A DNA stretch of 64,000 bases from Clostridia bacterium (GCA_017407325.1 JAFQWV010000005.1:62001-126000), one strand, 5' to 3'; shown: positions 8,279 to 17,835, counted from the stretch's first letter. Notes: generated by a model from the letters alone, not told the origin. Numbers and translations: made by a program.

Positions 8279-8968
8279 CTAACTTTTACCGTACCTACGC
8301 TCGCGCGTTTTGTACCACTCGATTGCCTTATCAAACTCTTTTTCGTCAAAGTCAGGCCATAAAACGTCCGTAAAATAAAGTTCGGAATAACTTGCCTGCC
8401 ACATTAAAAAGTTACTAAGTCGCTGTTCGCCACTCGTTCTGACAATCAGGTCGGGATCTGGTAAATCTTTAGTATAAAGGTATTTAGAAAGTATTTTTTC
8501 GTCACACTTTCTTATACCGTCAGAAATCATATTATTGACAGCGTTAACAATTTCCGCGCGCGAGCCATAGTTAAAGCAAATATTTACAGTATACGGCGTA
8601 AACTTAGAAGTTTTTTCAATAAGGTCACTAATTGCTTTAACCGTGCGTGGTTTTAAAACGCTGTAATCACCACTTATGACAAGCCTGATTTTTTCGTCAA
8701 GAAGCTTTTTTCCTGCAAGCTTTAAAGCTTTTGACATAAGCGATAAAAGCTTATCAACTTCTTCTTTAGGTCTTGACCAATTTTCAGTGGAAAAAGCGTA
8801 AAAAGAAATTGTTTCAACGCCCGACTTAAAAGCGTGCGCGATAATCTTTTGAAGCGCACCGTAACCTGCGGTATGCCCAGCCGAGCGCGCTTTATGACGC
8901 TTTTTCGCCCACCTGCCGTTACCGTCCATAATAAAGGCTACGTGTTTAGGTAATGAATTTTCACTCAT
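8279..8968 (-). CDS. uppS: undecaprenyl diphosphate synthase
   Basis: 229 aa cis-prenyltransferase. Conserved blocks are FIMDGNGRWAKKR (catalytic Asp), FYAFSTENWSRP and DLIVRTSGEQRLSNFLMWQ, and the C-terminal FDKAIEWYKTRERRYG. Condenses isopentenyl diphosphate onto farnesyl diphosphate to make the lipid carrier for peptidoglycan and other wall polymers. Start overlaps the frr stop by one base (TAATG), indicating coupling. Confidence 0.95.
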   Translation of the reverse strand: MSENSLPKHVAFIMDGNGRWAKKRHKARSAGHTAGYGALQKIIAHAFKSGVETISFYAFSTENWSRPKEEVDKLLSLMSKALKLAGKKLLDEKIRLVISGDYSVLKPRTVKAISDLIEKTSKFTPYTVNICFNYGSRAEIVNAVNNMISDGIRKCDEKILSKYLYTKDLPDPDLIVRTSGEQRLSNFLMWQASYSELYFTDVLWPDFDEKEFDKAIEWYKTRERRYGKS

Positions 8969-9543
8969 TAAACAGTCATTAATTCCTTTTCTTTTTCTTG
9001 TTGAGCCTTGTCGATAATTTCAACGTTTTTAGTCGTTAATTTTTCAACTTGAGCTTCAAAACCTGCGTATTCGTCGTCAGTAATTTCTTTAGCGTTCTTC
9101 ATTTTCTTTAAAGTATCTAAAGTATCACGTCTAACGTTTCTGACTGCAACCTTGCTATCTTCAGCCATCTTCTTGATTTGCTTAACAAGGTCGCGACGGC
9201 GTTCTTCTGTTAAATCTGGGAAAACGAGTCTGATAACGTTACCGTCGTTAATAGGGTTAATACCGATATCAGAAACTTGAATAGCCTTTTCGATAACCTT
9301 TAATAAGCTCTTATCCCAAGGCGCGATAACAAGACATTTACCTTCTGAAACTGAAATGTTACCAACTTGGTTAATCGGTGACATCTGACCGTAATAATCA
9401 ACTTGAACTTTATCTAAAACGTGTGGATTTGCTCTACCTGCTCTGATTGCAAGAAAATCGTTCTTAAGGTAGGTAACTGCTTTGTCCATTCTTTCTTCTG
9501 ACTCGAGTAAAATCATCTCGATTTTTTCCATATCTGCTGCCAT
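8968..9543 (-). CDS. frr: ribosome recycling factor
   Basis: 191 aa from ATG 9543, which has AAAGGAGA 6 nt upstream; an upstream alternative start would run through this site. Residues cover the full RRF fold, including AIRAGRANP near position 35 and LTEERRRDLVKQIK. Releases ribosomes from mRNA after termination together with EF-G. Co-transcribed with pyrH upstream and uppS downstream. Confidence 0.96.
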   Translation of the reverse strand: MAADMEKIEMILLESEERMDKAVTYLKNDFLAIRAGRANPHVLDKVQVDYYGQMSPINQVGNISVSEGKCLVIAPWDKSLLKVIEKAIQVSDIGINPINDGNVIRLVFPDLTEERRRDLVKQIKKMAEDSKVAVRNVRRDTLDTLKKMKNAKEITDDEYAGFEAQVEKLTTKNVEIIDKAQQEKEKELMTV

Positions 9544-9628
9544 AATTATCTCCTTTATCAACAATTTTTAGTAAAGAGTTTGTAAAAAACTCACCCTTTT
9601 ATAGTCAAATAATCGACTTATACGTCGA

Positions 9629-10330
9629 CTATTTAATCAAAGTACCTAAATTTTCGCCACAAACTGCCCTTACGATAGAATCTTTAGTAAAACCGAATGC
9701 AAGAACCTTTACGCCGTTTTCCATACACATAGAAATCGCCGTAACGTCCATAGCTTTAAGACCTTTTTCAATATATTCTATATAACTTATTTCGTCATAC
9801 TTTTTGGCGTTTTTATTTAATTTTGGATCGCTGTCGTAAATACCGTCAACGTTTTTAGCAAGTAAAATTACGTCGGCTTCAATTTCAATCGCGCGAAGCG
9901 CTGCTGCTGTGTCAGTAGAAAAATACGGGTGTCCCGTTCCACAAGCAAAGATGATAACTTCACCGCTTTCTAAGTACTTAACAGCGTTTTTCCTATTATA
10001 CGGCTCGCCAATTTTATCAATGGCAAGCGCAGTTAATACTCTTGTTTTTACGCCGACGCTTTCAAGCGCATCGCTTAAGCATAAAGCGTTCATACAGGTT
10101 GCAAGCATACCCATATAGTCAGCAGTAGTTCTTTCAATGTTTTCGCCTTGACGCCCACGCCAGAAATTTCCGCCACCAACGACAATTCCGACCTTAGCGC
10201 CAGATGCAACGACTTCTTTAATCTGAGCGCAAACGTTTGCTAAAATTTGAGCGTCGTACCCAGTGCCTTTAGCCCCGCTAAGTGCTTCACCGCTTAATTT
10301 TAAAAGTATTCTGTCGTACTTTCTATCCAT
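9629..10330 (-). CDS. pyrH: UMP kinase
   Basis: 233 aa, amino acid kinase fold. Motifs are KLSGEAL (ATP site), VGGGNFWRG and the TADYMGM stretch typical of bacterial UMP kinases; later DVDAILLAK-like and NVDGIYDSDP. Phosphorylates UMP to UDP. ATG 10330 chosen because AAAGGTGA is 6 nt upstream; the nine-codon upstream extension is not conserved. The gap to frr contains one copy of the 12-mer TAATCGACTTAT inside an imperfect inverted repeat. Confidence 0.95.
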   Translation of the reverse strand: MDRKYDRILLKLSGEALSGAKGTGYDAQILANVCAQIKEVVASGAKVGIVVGGGNFWRGRQGENIERTTADYMGMLATCMNALCLSDALESVGVKTRVLTALAIDKIGEPYNRKNAVKYLESGEVIIFACGTGHPYFSTDTAAALRAIEIEADVILLAKNVDGIYDSDPKLNKNAKKYDEISYIEYIEKGLKAMDVTAISMCMENGVKVLAFGFTKDSIVRAVCGENLGTLIK

Positions 10331-10375
10331 TTTATTCACCTTTTGAGGTTTTTTCAATTATGTAGTAACGATAGT

Positions 10376-10412
10376 TATAAAAAGGGGGAACACTATTTAG
10401 ATGTTCCCCTTA
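10376..10412 (-). terminator. terminator after tsf
   Basis: Minus-strand GGGGAACA / TGTTCCCC stem (8 bp, 9-nt loop) followed by CTTTTTAT. It separates rpsB-tsf from pyrH and could lower downstream expression. Confidence 0.75.
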
Positions 10413-10452
10413 TAAAAGTTAATAGTTAGTAGTTAGTAGTCAAAAGTTAAAG

Positions 10453-11112
10453 TTAGTTCTTCATAGCGTTAACTTGAGCAGCAACTTCGTCTGCTAAGTT
10501 TTCGCTCTTTTTCTCTAAGCCTTCACCCATTTCGTAACGAACGAAACGACGGATAGCAATCTTTTCACCGATAGTAGCAGTTGCTTCCATAACGAGTTGT
10601 TCGATAGTCTTAGAAGGGTCTTTAACGAACTTTTGATTTAATAAGCAGTTATCGTCGTAGAAACTCTTAATTCTGCCTTCAACCATCTTATCAACGATTT
10701 TTTCAGGCTTGCCTTCAGCGATTGCTTGAGCGCGAAGAATTTCTTTTTCCTTAGTTAAAACTTCTGCTGGAACTTCAGCACTAGTTAAGTAGATTGGGTT
10801 AGAAGCAGCGATGTGTAAGCAGATGTCGTGTGCAAGGTTCTTGAATTGGTCGCCACGGGCAACGAAGTCGGTTTCACAGTTGATTTCAAGTAAAACGCCA
10901 ACCTTACCACCCATGTGGATATAGCTGTCAACGATACCTTCAGCGGCAATTCTACCAGACTTTTTAGCAGCCTTTGCCATACCCTTTTCTCTTAAATAGT
11001 CTATAGCCTTTTCCATATCACCGTTAGTTTCGGTAAGAGCAGCCTTGCAGTCCATCATACCACAGCCCGTTCTTTCACGGAGTGCTTTAACGTCTTGTGC
11101 AGTAAAACTCAT
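10453..11112 (-). CDS. tsf: elongation factor Ts
   Basis: 219 aa, shorter than the roughly 290 aa E. coli form, as in several Firmicutes. N-terminal UBA-like segment with [15 protein letters not shown] (residues about 12-26), then the [10 protein letters not shown] motif that contacts EF-Tu. Exchanges GDP for GTP on EF-Tu. Good ribosome binding site (AAGGAG), 39 nt after rpsB, with which it is certainly co-transcribed. Confidence 0.95.
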   Translation of the reverse strand: MSFTAQDVKALRERTGCGMMDCKAALTETNGDMEKAIDYLREKGMAKAAKKSGRIAAEGIVDSYIHMGGKVGVLLEINCETDFVARGDQFKNLAHDICLHIAASNPIYLTSAEVPAEVLTKEKEILRAQAIAEGKPEKIVDKMVEGRIKSFYDDNCLLNQKFVKDPSKTIEQLVMEATATIGEKIAIRRFVRYEMGEGLEKKSENLADEVAAQVNAMKN

Positions 11113-11151
11113 TTTTATTTCTCCTTCTATATTAAGATTAATTTTCGATTA

Positions 11152-11925
11152 TTATTCAGAAACCGTATCGTCAGCTTTTTCTTCAGTAGCTTCAGCCTTT
11201 TCAGCTTGAGCAGCTTGGCGCATAGCGATAACAGCGTCTTCACCTTGCTTACCTTCGATTACAGCGTCAGCAATGATAGATGCGATAAGCTTAACAGCTT
11301 TAATAGCATCGTCGTTAGCAGAGATAACGTAGTCAACCATATCAGGGTCGCAGTTAGTATCAGTGATAGCAACGATAGGGATATTAAGCTTTCTAGCTTC
11401 TTTAACAGCGTTAGCTTCGCAGTTAGGGTCAACGACGAACATAATGTCAGGTAAAGTTCTCATTTCGCGAACGCCACCAAAGTTAGCTTGTAACTTTTCT
11501 CTGTCGTCTTTAAGTTTGATAACTTCTTTCTTAGGAAGAAGATCAAATTCACCAGTCTTTTCCATATTGTCAAGCTTGTTAAGTCTTTCAACGCTTGAAC
11601 GGATAGTGTTGTCGAAGTTAGTGAGTGCGCCACCTACCCAACGAGAGTTGATGTAGTACATACCGCAACGTTCAGCTTCTTGTTGAATAGCTTCTTGAGC
11701 TTGCTTTTTAGTACCTACGAATAAAACGGTCTTGTTTTCTTTAACAGCATCTGCAACAAATCTGTATGCGCTTTCGATAAGCTTCATAGTGATTTGAAGG
11801 TCGATAATGTGAATTCCGTTTCTGTCGCCGTAGATGTACTTCTTCATCTTAGGGTTCCATCTTCTCGTTTGGTGTCCGAAGTGAACGCCAGCTTCGAGAA
11901 GTTGTTTCATAGTAGTGATTTCCAT
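11152..11925 (-). CDS. rpsB: 30S ribosomal protein S2
   Basis: 257 aa. Begins with the family segment [19 protein letters not shown] and contains [19 protein letters not shown] and [11 protein letters not shown]. The last 25 residues are an acidic Ala/Glu tail. First gene of the block, preceded by ACGGAGGT and a long leader. Confidence 0.97.
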   Translation of the reverse strand: MEITTMKQLLEAGVHFGHQTRRWNPKMKKYIYGDRNGIHIIDLQITMKLIESAYRFVADAVKENKTVLFVGTKKQAQEAIQQEAERCGMYYINSRWVGGALTNFDNTIRSSVERLNKLDNMEKTGEFDLLPKKEVIKLKDDREKLQANFGGVREMRTLPDIMFVVDPNCEANAVKEARKLNIPIVAITDTNCDPDMVDYVISANDDAIKAVKLIASIIADAVIEGKQGEDAVIAMRQAAQAEKAEATEEKADDTVSE

Positions 11926-12046
11926 AAAATATACCTCCGTTAATCATCCTTGCACCGCTTTTTTAGTGGGAAACTGCTTTCCGACACGATTTTTTTTGAA
12001 AGCAACGGTAACCACGCTTAGTACAAGTGTGAATTTTAGCCTATGT
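11926..12046 (-). promoter_or_regulatory. rpsB leader, possible autoregulatory 5' UTR
   Basis: About 115 nt of untranslated leader separates the likely promoter from rpsB. Short inverted segments are visible, but I could not match it to the known S2 leader structures by eye. Autoregulation by S2 is known in other bacteria; here it is inference. Confidence 0.35.
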
Positions 12047-12075
12047 ATTGTAACATACTTTACAAACTTTTGCAA
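12047..12075 (-). promoter_or_regulatory. promoter for rpsB-tsf
   Basis: Minus-strand TTGCAA (12070-12075), 17-nt spacer, TACAAT (12047-12052). A second candidate lies upstream, TTGACA (12124-12129) with a 19-nt spacer to TATTAT (12099-12104). Confidence 0.6.
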
Positions 12076-12147
12076 ACGATTTTACGCCTTTTATCAATAT
12101 AATAAAAGGAAATTTGAAAAATTTGTCAATTTTGCGATTTTTATAAG

Positions 12148-12275
12148 ATGATTTGAAGGCAAGCCTTCATGATTTGAGCGACAGAAGTCGCTCGTGATTT
12201 GAAAGTAGAACTTTCATGATTTGCAAATCAAAATGATTTGCATTATTGTCGTGCAATTTTTCAAAAATTGCCAAA
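12148..12275. repeat. hairpin array, linker ATGATTT, with cap motif
   Basis: Hairpins at 12155-12168 (GAAGGC/GCCTTC), 12176-12193 (GAGCGAC/GTCGCTC), 12201-12215 (GAAAGT/ACTTTC) and 12223-12241 (GCAAATCA/TGATTTGC) are joined by ATGATTT or GTGATTT. It ends with ATTATTGTCGT and a final hairpin (12253-12271). Read on the minus strand this is cap hairpin, ACGACAAT, then hairpins with linker AAATCAT or AAATCAC. Confidence 0.85.
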
Positions 12276-12311
12276 TCCAATATATTTTTACAAATACTTA
12301 TACATATTTAA

Positions 12312-12440
12312 GACGGAGCGCGTAGCGTTCACGACCACAATGAAAAAACTTGTTTTTTCAAATCATGCAATCTGCTTGCGGATTGCAAATCACGCTAACT
12401 TTCAAGTTAGCAAATCACGCAAGCGAAGCTTTGCAAATCA
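12312..12440. repeat. hairpin array, linker AAATCAT, opposite orientation
   Basis: Starts with GAGCGCGTAGCGTTC, then ACGACCACAAT, then hairpins GAAAAAA/TTTTTTC, GCAATC/GATTGC, GCTAACTT/AAGTTAGC and an imperfect GCAAGC/GCTTTGC, joined by AAATCAT or AAATCAC. The final linker overlaps the stop codon of the M6 protease (TGA at 12438-12440). Its first 55 bp are nearly identical to the array at 47612. Together with 12148-12275 it fills most of the 512-bp gap between rpsB and the protease. Confidence 0.85.
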
Positions 12441-14519
12441 TCCTTGTCTTTTGCGTTTGCGCAAAAACGTAGAAACCGTAACCGCAAGCACCCCAACCAC
12501 AAGCGTTGCAACCAAAATCACGATTGCAACTTTAAAAAATACACTGTCGAAAAACTTTTCAAAAAAGTCGTCGTCTTTTGCCGTCTTAACAACACCCACA
12601 AACTTAACAATCTCGTTCTCACCGTCAGAAATTAGCGCGTAAATTACCGTGTTTTCTTTAATATCAAGCTTAGATTTTTTAAACGAAATTGGCGTAGACT
12701 GTGAAATAACCGTGTTATAGCCCTTCATTTTGCCTGTTTTTATCTCGCTTGCGCTAGGTAAAATTTTTGCGCGAATACCGTCATCAGACGAATAAATAAG
12801 CGAGTCTTGATATTCAACGGCAAGCAAAGTTACACTTCCTTTTCTTGCGCCAGAAGTCCAACTTACCTCCGTTTTATTGTCTATTGTTTTAGAAAGTGAA
12901 AAACTGTCACTGTTTGAAATTTGAGTTGAAAGGTCGTCAAACTCTATATCAAAAGTTACGCTTGAAGCGTCTTCAGATAACTTTATATTACTAAGCGCGA
13001 CACCACTATTAACTTTATCACCGTAGAATATTGTCGTATTGTAATAAGTCAAAAACGCGCCTAATATACCTGACGGGTGATAAGTGTGCAAGGTATTTTC
13101 AACAATTTTATTAGTCCCAAAAATATCTTTTACGTACGTATGCCCGTCTATAACGGTTTTTCCGTTTAATATAGCAAGCGAATCGCCCATATCGTTTTTA
13201 ACTTTTTCGCCTGCGCCCTCGCGATAGATATAAATTTCTTCGCTATCTTTTGGCGTGTACATATTGCCGTAAGGAATTTTTGAATAATTTCCACTCTCGT
13301 TTAAAAATCCGTTTTTCTCGTTTACTCGATAAATAATCAAACCGCTTTCAGATAAAAGGCTGTCAAACCCGCCACCTTGGTTAGAGCGCATTTCAAGCAT
13401 AAAGTACTCACCCGTTTTTGCGTAATCGTTTAAAACGAGTTTATACGCTTTAACAGCATCGTCACTCGTCACGGCGTTAAGCGTATACGAGCCACTTTCT
13501 TCAACAGGTAAAATATTTACCCCTTCAGAAAGCCAACCAAGCTTTTGTCTGTTGTATACAAGTGACATTTGCGGTATAGGTAAAGTTGATCCTAAAATAT
13601 CCAATTCACCGACGGACTCGTATCCCGAAATTGTATACGAATAATAGTCGTAAAGTCCTAGCGTATGGTAAAATTCGTGACACAAAACGCCAATGTTCGA
13701 AAGCCCTTCAAAGTTACCCGAAAGCTCGTATCTGTCTAAATATTCAGTCGTCAAAAAGTTGTATTTATTTACCTTAAGTCCGTCTATATACACGTTATTA
13801 GCAAGTTTTTTAATATTTTTATCGTAATAACCTGCTGGCACAAAGTTGTTTGCGTTGACGAGTTCTTCAGTTAAATTGTACGCCATAGTCATATGTGGCC
13901 ACAAAATTCCGTTCCACTCAACTTCGTCTGAATTAGCAATATTTACTATAAAAGTAACCGAATCTATAACCCCGTCGCCGTCACTATCTGCGTTTGTTAA
14001 TTTTGCGTTAATTTTTGAAGCGACTTCGCGTAGCAGTTCTTGCTCTCTAACCGTGCGCTCGATATGCTCAACTGCGTTAGAATAGTTCGGAGAAACTGCG
14101 CTACCGTTATAAAAATATCTATTATCGTAACCGAGTGGATTAATTTCTTCATAAGAGTTTGTCGAAAGATTGTACTCACTAAACCTTGGCATGTAGTATT
14201 CCATTGGTTTTTCAATGGTAACAGCACTCTCTCCACTTATAAAAGAAGTCGTAACCGAAAGAGAATTTAAGCTTGACTTTAAAAAGTAGTTTTTTAAAGA
14301 AATTTCAGAAGTATTATACATAGCGTCAAGTTTTGAAAGATAACTAGCGCTTGGAAAGCTGTCATCTCCTTCAAAGCGTATCAAAACGACGTTGTTAGTC
14401 ATCTCAAGAGTCTCATTTTCGACTACTTCATCTGCATAAGAAATTGGTGGCGTGCTAAAAAATAAAAAAGCAGCCACAATAATCGTTATTAAGTTGAAAA
14501 TTAAAATTTTCACTTTCAT
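12438..14519 (-). CDS. secreted, membrane-anchored M6-type metalloprotease
   Basis: 693 aa from ATG 14519. Residues 1-29 are a signal peptide. The zinc site HEFYHTLGLYD (His281, Glu282, His285, Gly288, Asp291) has the HExxHxxGxxD pattern of the M6 immune-inhibitor-A-like family. A preceding DSDGDGVIDSVTFIV segment resembles a Ca2+-binding loop. The C-terminus has one membrane segment (about 650-680) and a short basic tail RKRKRQG, so it should stay attached outside the cell. The start has no proper ribosome binding site; instead a promoter -10 ends 6 nt before the ATG, suggesting a leaderless mRNA. Substrate unknown. Confidence 0.85.
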   Translation of the reverse strand: MKVKILIFNLITIIVAAFLFFSTPPISYADEVVENETLEMTNNVVLIRFEGDDSFPSASYLSKLDAMYNTSEISLKNYFLKSSLNSLSVTTSFISGESAVTIEKPMEYYMPRFSEYNLSTNSYEEINPLGYDNRYFYNGSAVSPNYSNAVEHIERTVREQELLREVASKINAKLTNADSDGDGVIDSVTFIVNIANSDEVEWNGILWPHMTMAYNLTEELVNANNFVPAGYYDKNIKKLANNVYIDGLKVNKYNFLTTEYLDRYELSGNFEGLSNIGVLCHEFYHTLGLYDYYSYTISGYESVGELDILGSTLPIPQMSLVYNRQKLGWLSEGVNILPVEESGSYTLNAVTSDDAVKAYKLVLNDYAKTGEYFMLEMRSNQGGGFDSLLSESGLIIYRVNEKNGFLNESGNYSKIPYGNMYTPKDSEEIYIYREGAGEKVKNDMGDSLAILNGKTVIDGHTYVKDIFGTNKIVENTLHTYHPSGILGAFLTYYNTTIFYGDKVNSGVALSNIKLSEDASSVTFDIEFDDLSTQISNSDSFSLSKTIDNKTEVSWTSGARKGSVTLLAVEYQDSLIYSSDDGIRAKILPSASEIKTGKMKGYNTVISQSTPISFKKSKLDIKENTVIYALISDGENEIVKFVGVVKTAKDDDFFEKFFDSVFFKVAIVILVATLVVGVLAVTVSTFLRKRKRQG

Positions 14520-14525
14520 AACCCA

Positions 14526-14553
14526 ATTATACCACAAATTTATTAAATTTCAA
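14526..14553 (-). promoter_or_regulatory. promoter of the M6 protease, implying leaderless mRNA
   Basis: Minus-strand TTGAAA (14548-14553), 16-nt spacer, TATAAT (14526-14531), then only six bases before the ATG. Transcription would start at or next to the A of the start codon. Confidence 0.7.
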
Positions 14554-14589
14554 TGAAAAACGGCAATAATTAATGCGTTTTCTACAAAA

Positions 14590-14598
14590 TTAGTCGAA
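14590..14598 (+). promoter_or_regulatory. candidate Spo0A box before spoIIE
   Basis: TTAGTCGAA matches the Spo0A box TTTGTCGAA at 8 of 9 positions and lies about 80 nt upstream of spoIIE, whose homologue is activated by Spo0A~P in Bacillus. Single imperfect site. Confidence 0.4.
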
Positions 14599-14678
14599 TT
14601 TTTATTAAAAAACAAAAAATATCGCAAGTTTCTTAAATTAATATGAAAAAAATGATAACTATATAAAGGAGTATTGTC

Positions 14679-16937
14679 TTGAATAAGAATCGGCTATTAC
14701 TTGTAAATATTTTAAAATACACGGTAATTTTGATATGCTTTTTGTCGCTAAACAGCGTAATTGACGGAGTGTTTTTCGCATACTCTCTCTACATAGGACT
14801 GCTTTACGCGGGGTTTTCACCGATAGCGTTATCTCTTATGTATTTAGCAAGTTTTTTGGTATTCAAATCTTATCAAACCTTGCTGTTTGGACTAATACAC
14901 GCAATACTTTTTTGCGGGCTGTTTCTTCTTTATAAAATTAAGAATCAAACGCCTAAGCTTGAGATTGTGCTATATTTTTTAGCAAGCGTTCTTCCGTACG
15001 TTCTTTTCGGCGAGAATTTAACCCAAAAGCTTATCTATTCGGCGATTATCTGCCTTTTTTCGTTTATTTCAACCCAAGCCGTGTCAATACTAATAACGAT
15101 AAAAAATCGTGCAAAACCGGAAATTTTCCCCGCCCTTTGCTTTTCGCTAATTTTCGTTATTACGTCAGTTGGATTTATTAATATTTTCGGTGTAAACGCT
15201 TTTAAAGCATTCTCAGTTTTAGCAATTTTATTTTCACAAATTTGTTTCGAAAAATATACTCCCTACCTAATAAGTGGCATACTTTCTGCACCGCTTGCAA
15301 TTACCCAAACTGCACCAGAATATTTTTGCATATTGTTTTTATGGTTGATGCTATCTGTTATATTTGCAGATAAAAGCAGATTTTTCTCTGCAACCGGCAT
15401 CATTTTTGCAGAATTTATATCAGCTTACTTTTTAAACGTCTACCCGTCTTATCAACCGACAGATTTACTTTTTGTTGCAATACCTGCAATAATTTATGCT
15501 TTTTTACCGGGCTTTATATTCAAAAGCATTAAAGAGTTTTTGAACCTAAACCCAAAAGAGCTTCTTTACTATAACTACCTTAACAGAACGCGAACAAGTT
15601 TATCACAAAAGCTTTACGAAATAAGTGGAGTATTTTTTCAAATGAAGTCTGCACTTTACGAGCTGAAGTCTTCAACCTTATCACGTCAAGAAATTACCAA
15701 AAAAATTACTGCGGAAACTATTTCAAACGTGTGCAAGGGTTGTACTTTTTACGAGCGTTGCCAAATGAAAAAACAACCAAACGAGGAGGTTTTTAACTCT
15801 TTTATATTAATAGGTCTATCTAAAAACAGACTAACACTTTTCGACCTTCCACGCACTTTTACGGAAGTTTGCGGTTATCCAAACAGCATAATTTTTGAAG
15901 TTAATCGACTTATTGGCGAACATTTAGATATTATTAAGCAATCTGAAGACGTTTTACACTCTAAACAAATCGTATCCACCCAAACAAATTCTTTGGGCGA
16001 AATTTTAAAAAATTTAGCCTTTGATTTTTCTAAAACTTTCTTACCTGATAAACTCGCTGAAAAGACTTTAGTTGAAGGATTAAAACGACGTGGATTTTTT
16101 ATAAGTGGCGCACTTATCTTGGGCGAAGGCGAATATGCCGAAATCCATATTTTTACAAATGAAAAAACGTTTAAAAACCCTCGCTTTTTAGAAGCGCTTT
16201 CAAACATAACAGGCGAAAAACTTTCATTCTTTTCAATAACACCTTTTAACGACGACTTAATACTTGTCGGCGCAAAGAAAAGCCCGCCACTTGATGCAAT
16301 TTTTGGTATATCATCATCTCCGAAAACCGGCTCGACGTATTCAGGAGATACACACTCTTTGATAAAAATTAGCGAAGGCAAGTTTTTAATAGGCCTATCT
16401 GACGGAATGGGAAGCGGAGAAAACGCAAGAAACGTTTCAACTGCAACTTTAAACTTAATCGAAAGCTTCTATCGTGCAGGACTTAACCACGATTTAATAC
16501 TCGACTCGGTAAATAGCATTTTAACGCTATCAAGCAGTGAAAATTTTTCTGCAGTAGATCTTGCAGTTTGCGACCTTTATAGCAGAAAGTGTGATTTTAT
16601 TAAAATCGGCGCACCTTACGGATTCGTCGTAAATGAAACGGGCGTGCGCTTTATAGAAGGTGCGTCACTTCCTATTGGAATACTAGACGAGCTTCGCCCG
16701 TCATTTTTGGAACTACCTATCTCTAGTGGCGACGTTTTAGTTTTAATGAGTGACGGAATAACCGATGCTTTCGGATCGTCAGTAGAAATTACCGAGTTTT
16801 TATCAAGAGCAAAGCTTAAGAACCCACAAAATTTAGCAGACAGCATTGTCGAGACCGCAATAAATTTATCCGGCGGTAAAAAATGCGACGATTTAAGTTG
16901 CGTTTGCGTTAGGTTAATTGATAAAATTGCAGTTTAA
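14679..16937 (+). CDS. spoIIE: stage II sporulation protein E (PP2C phosphatase)
   Basis: 752 aa. Residues 1-290 are a run of membrane segments, the centre carries CKGCTFYERC typical of SpoIIE, and residues about 530-750 are a PPM/PP2C serine phosphatase domain with LSDGMGSGENA and LVLMSDGITDAF (metal-binding Asp). In spore formers it sits at the asymmetric septum and dephosphorylates SpoIIAA to activate sigma-F. Start is TTG at 14679 with AAAGGAG 8 nt upstream. Slightly shorter than the 827 aa Bacillus protein. One exact copy of the 12-mer TAATCGACTTAT lies inside the gene (15902). Confidence 0.93.
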   Translation: MNKNRLLLVNILKYTVILICFLSLNSVIDGVFFAYSLYIGLLYAGFSPIALSLMYLASFLVFKSYQTLLFGLIHAILFCGLFLLYKIKNQTPKLEIVLYFLASVLPYVLFGENLTQKLIYSAIICLFSFISTQAVSILITIKNRAKPEIFPALCFSLIFVITSVGFINIFGVNAFKAFSVLAILFSQICFEKYTPYLISGILSAPLAITQTAPEYFCILFLWLMLSVIFADKSRFFSATGIIFAEFISAYFLNVYPSYQPTDLLFVAIPAIIYAFLPGFIFKSIKEFLNLNPKELLYYNYLNRTRTSLSQKLYEISGVFFQMKSALYELKSSTLSRQEITKKITAETISNVCKGCTFYERCQMKKQPNEEVFNSFILIGLSKNRLTLFDLPRTFTEVCGYPNSIIFEVNRLIGEHLDIIKQSEDVLHSKQIVSTQTNSLGEILKNLAFDFSKTFLPDKLAEKTLVEGLKRRGFFISGALILGEGEYAEIHIFTNEKTFKNPRFLEALSNITGEKLSFFSITPFNDDLILVGAKKSPPLDAIFGISSSPKTGSTYSGDTHSLIKISEGKFLIGLSDGMGSGENARNVSTATLNLIESFYRAGLNHDLILDSVNSILTLSSSENFSAVDLAVCDLYSRKCDFIKIGAPYGFVVNETGVRFIEGASLPIGILDELRPSFLELPISSGDVLVLMSDGITDAFGSSVEITEFLSRAKLKNPQNLADSIVETAINLSGGKKCDDLSCVCVRLIDKIAV

Positions 16938-16992
16938 TCGACTTATAGACATTTTTTTTCATTTTTCTCCTTGCCTAAGTGGCAAAAAAATA

Positions 16993-17030
16993 TGCGTGAA
17001 AGAGTTTTTCTCTTCACGCAATTTTTTTAT
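16993..17030 (+). terminator. terminator of spoIIE
   Basis: TGCGTGAA-AGAG / CTCT-TCACGCA hairpin followed by ATTTTTTTAT; it abuts the stop of the convergent gene at 17031 and may serve both. Confidence 0.85.
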
Positions 17031-17561
17031 TCAGTTTTCAGTATCGTCGTCATTAGAGTCAAAGTCACAGCAAGATAAAATAAACGAAACAACGTTTTCA
17101 ATATCGCTTTCGTCAATGATTGAAGAAAGATTTTCTTTCAAAATTTCTTTTAATTCATCGCTAGTTGCAGTTTTGCAACTAGCGATTTTTTCCAAAATAT
17201 TATCCACCACTTCATCAAGTTGTTCACTTAAAACTATGCTAGACAAGAGTTTTTCAAGTTCCTTTTTGATATCACCATTATCCATAAACGCAAATTTTTT
17301 GACAAAAAGTGAAATTATCGCAGATAGTCCACCACAGGTTATCGCATTAGCGATTTCTAAATAAATAGCCCCATCAAGCGAAATTACTGCAATGATTAAA
17401 TAAACGCCTACGCCAATGATAAAAGAAAGAAAGATGAAAATTTTGTTAGAAAGTTTTAATAATTTTTTAAAAATGAATGAAAGGGCGCAAGCAATACATG
17501 CCGAAACTACAATTTCCCCACTGTATTTTGATAATAAACCGACGATGTTTATTTCCTGCAT
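17031..17561 (-). CDS. small membrane protein of unknown function
   Basis: 176 aa, not recognised. About three hydrophobic segments (residues roughly 14-34, 42-63 and 68-95) and then an acidic, helical C-terminal half rich in Glu, Leu and Ser (about 105-176), probably cytoplasmic. Strong AAAAGGAGA ribosome binding site. Monocistronic and convergent with spoIIE. The 17562-17835 gap upstream has no array or clear gene. Confidence 0.65.
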   Translation of the reverse strand: MQEINIVGLLSKYSGEIVVSACIACALSFIFKKLLKLSNKIFIFLSFIIGVGVYLIIAVISLDGAIYLEIANAITCGGLSAIISLFVKKFAFMDNGDIKKELEKLLSSIVLSEQLDEVVDNILEKIASCKTATSDELKEILKENLSSIIDESDIENVVSFILSCCDFDSNDDDTEN

Positions 17562-17835
17562 AGTTTAGTCTCCTTTTTAGGGGACTAAAAATAATCTTGC
17601 AAACGGATTTTTTTTAAACTTTTAATTAAATCAAGCCGTTTTCTGAATTTGTTTTTAAACGGATATAACGCACACTTAATAATTTTTAACCCCCTTTGAT
17701 TTCCAAGCGCACATCTATTTTACCACCAAATTTTCATTTGTCAATAGTCTTCTGCCAACGAATTTTTTCTAACAAAAAAGGCTTTCAATAGCTCGATTAA
17801 TACATATTTTATAAAATTTTAAAAATACTTTAAAT

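Noticed and set aside
12238..12642. Plus-strand 134-codon frame across the arrays
   Set aside because: It covers two hairpin arrays and the 3' end of the M6 protease and is not protein-like.
17562..17835. A gene or array in the gap before gerKA
   Set aside because: Only AT-rich sequence with no open frame, no hairpin chain and no confident promoter.
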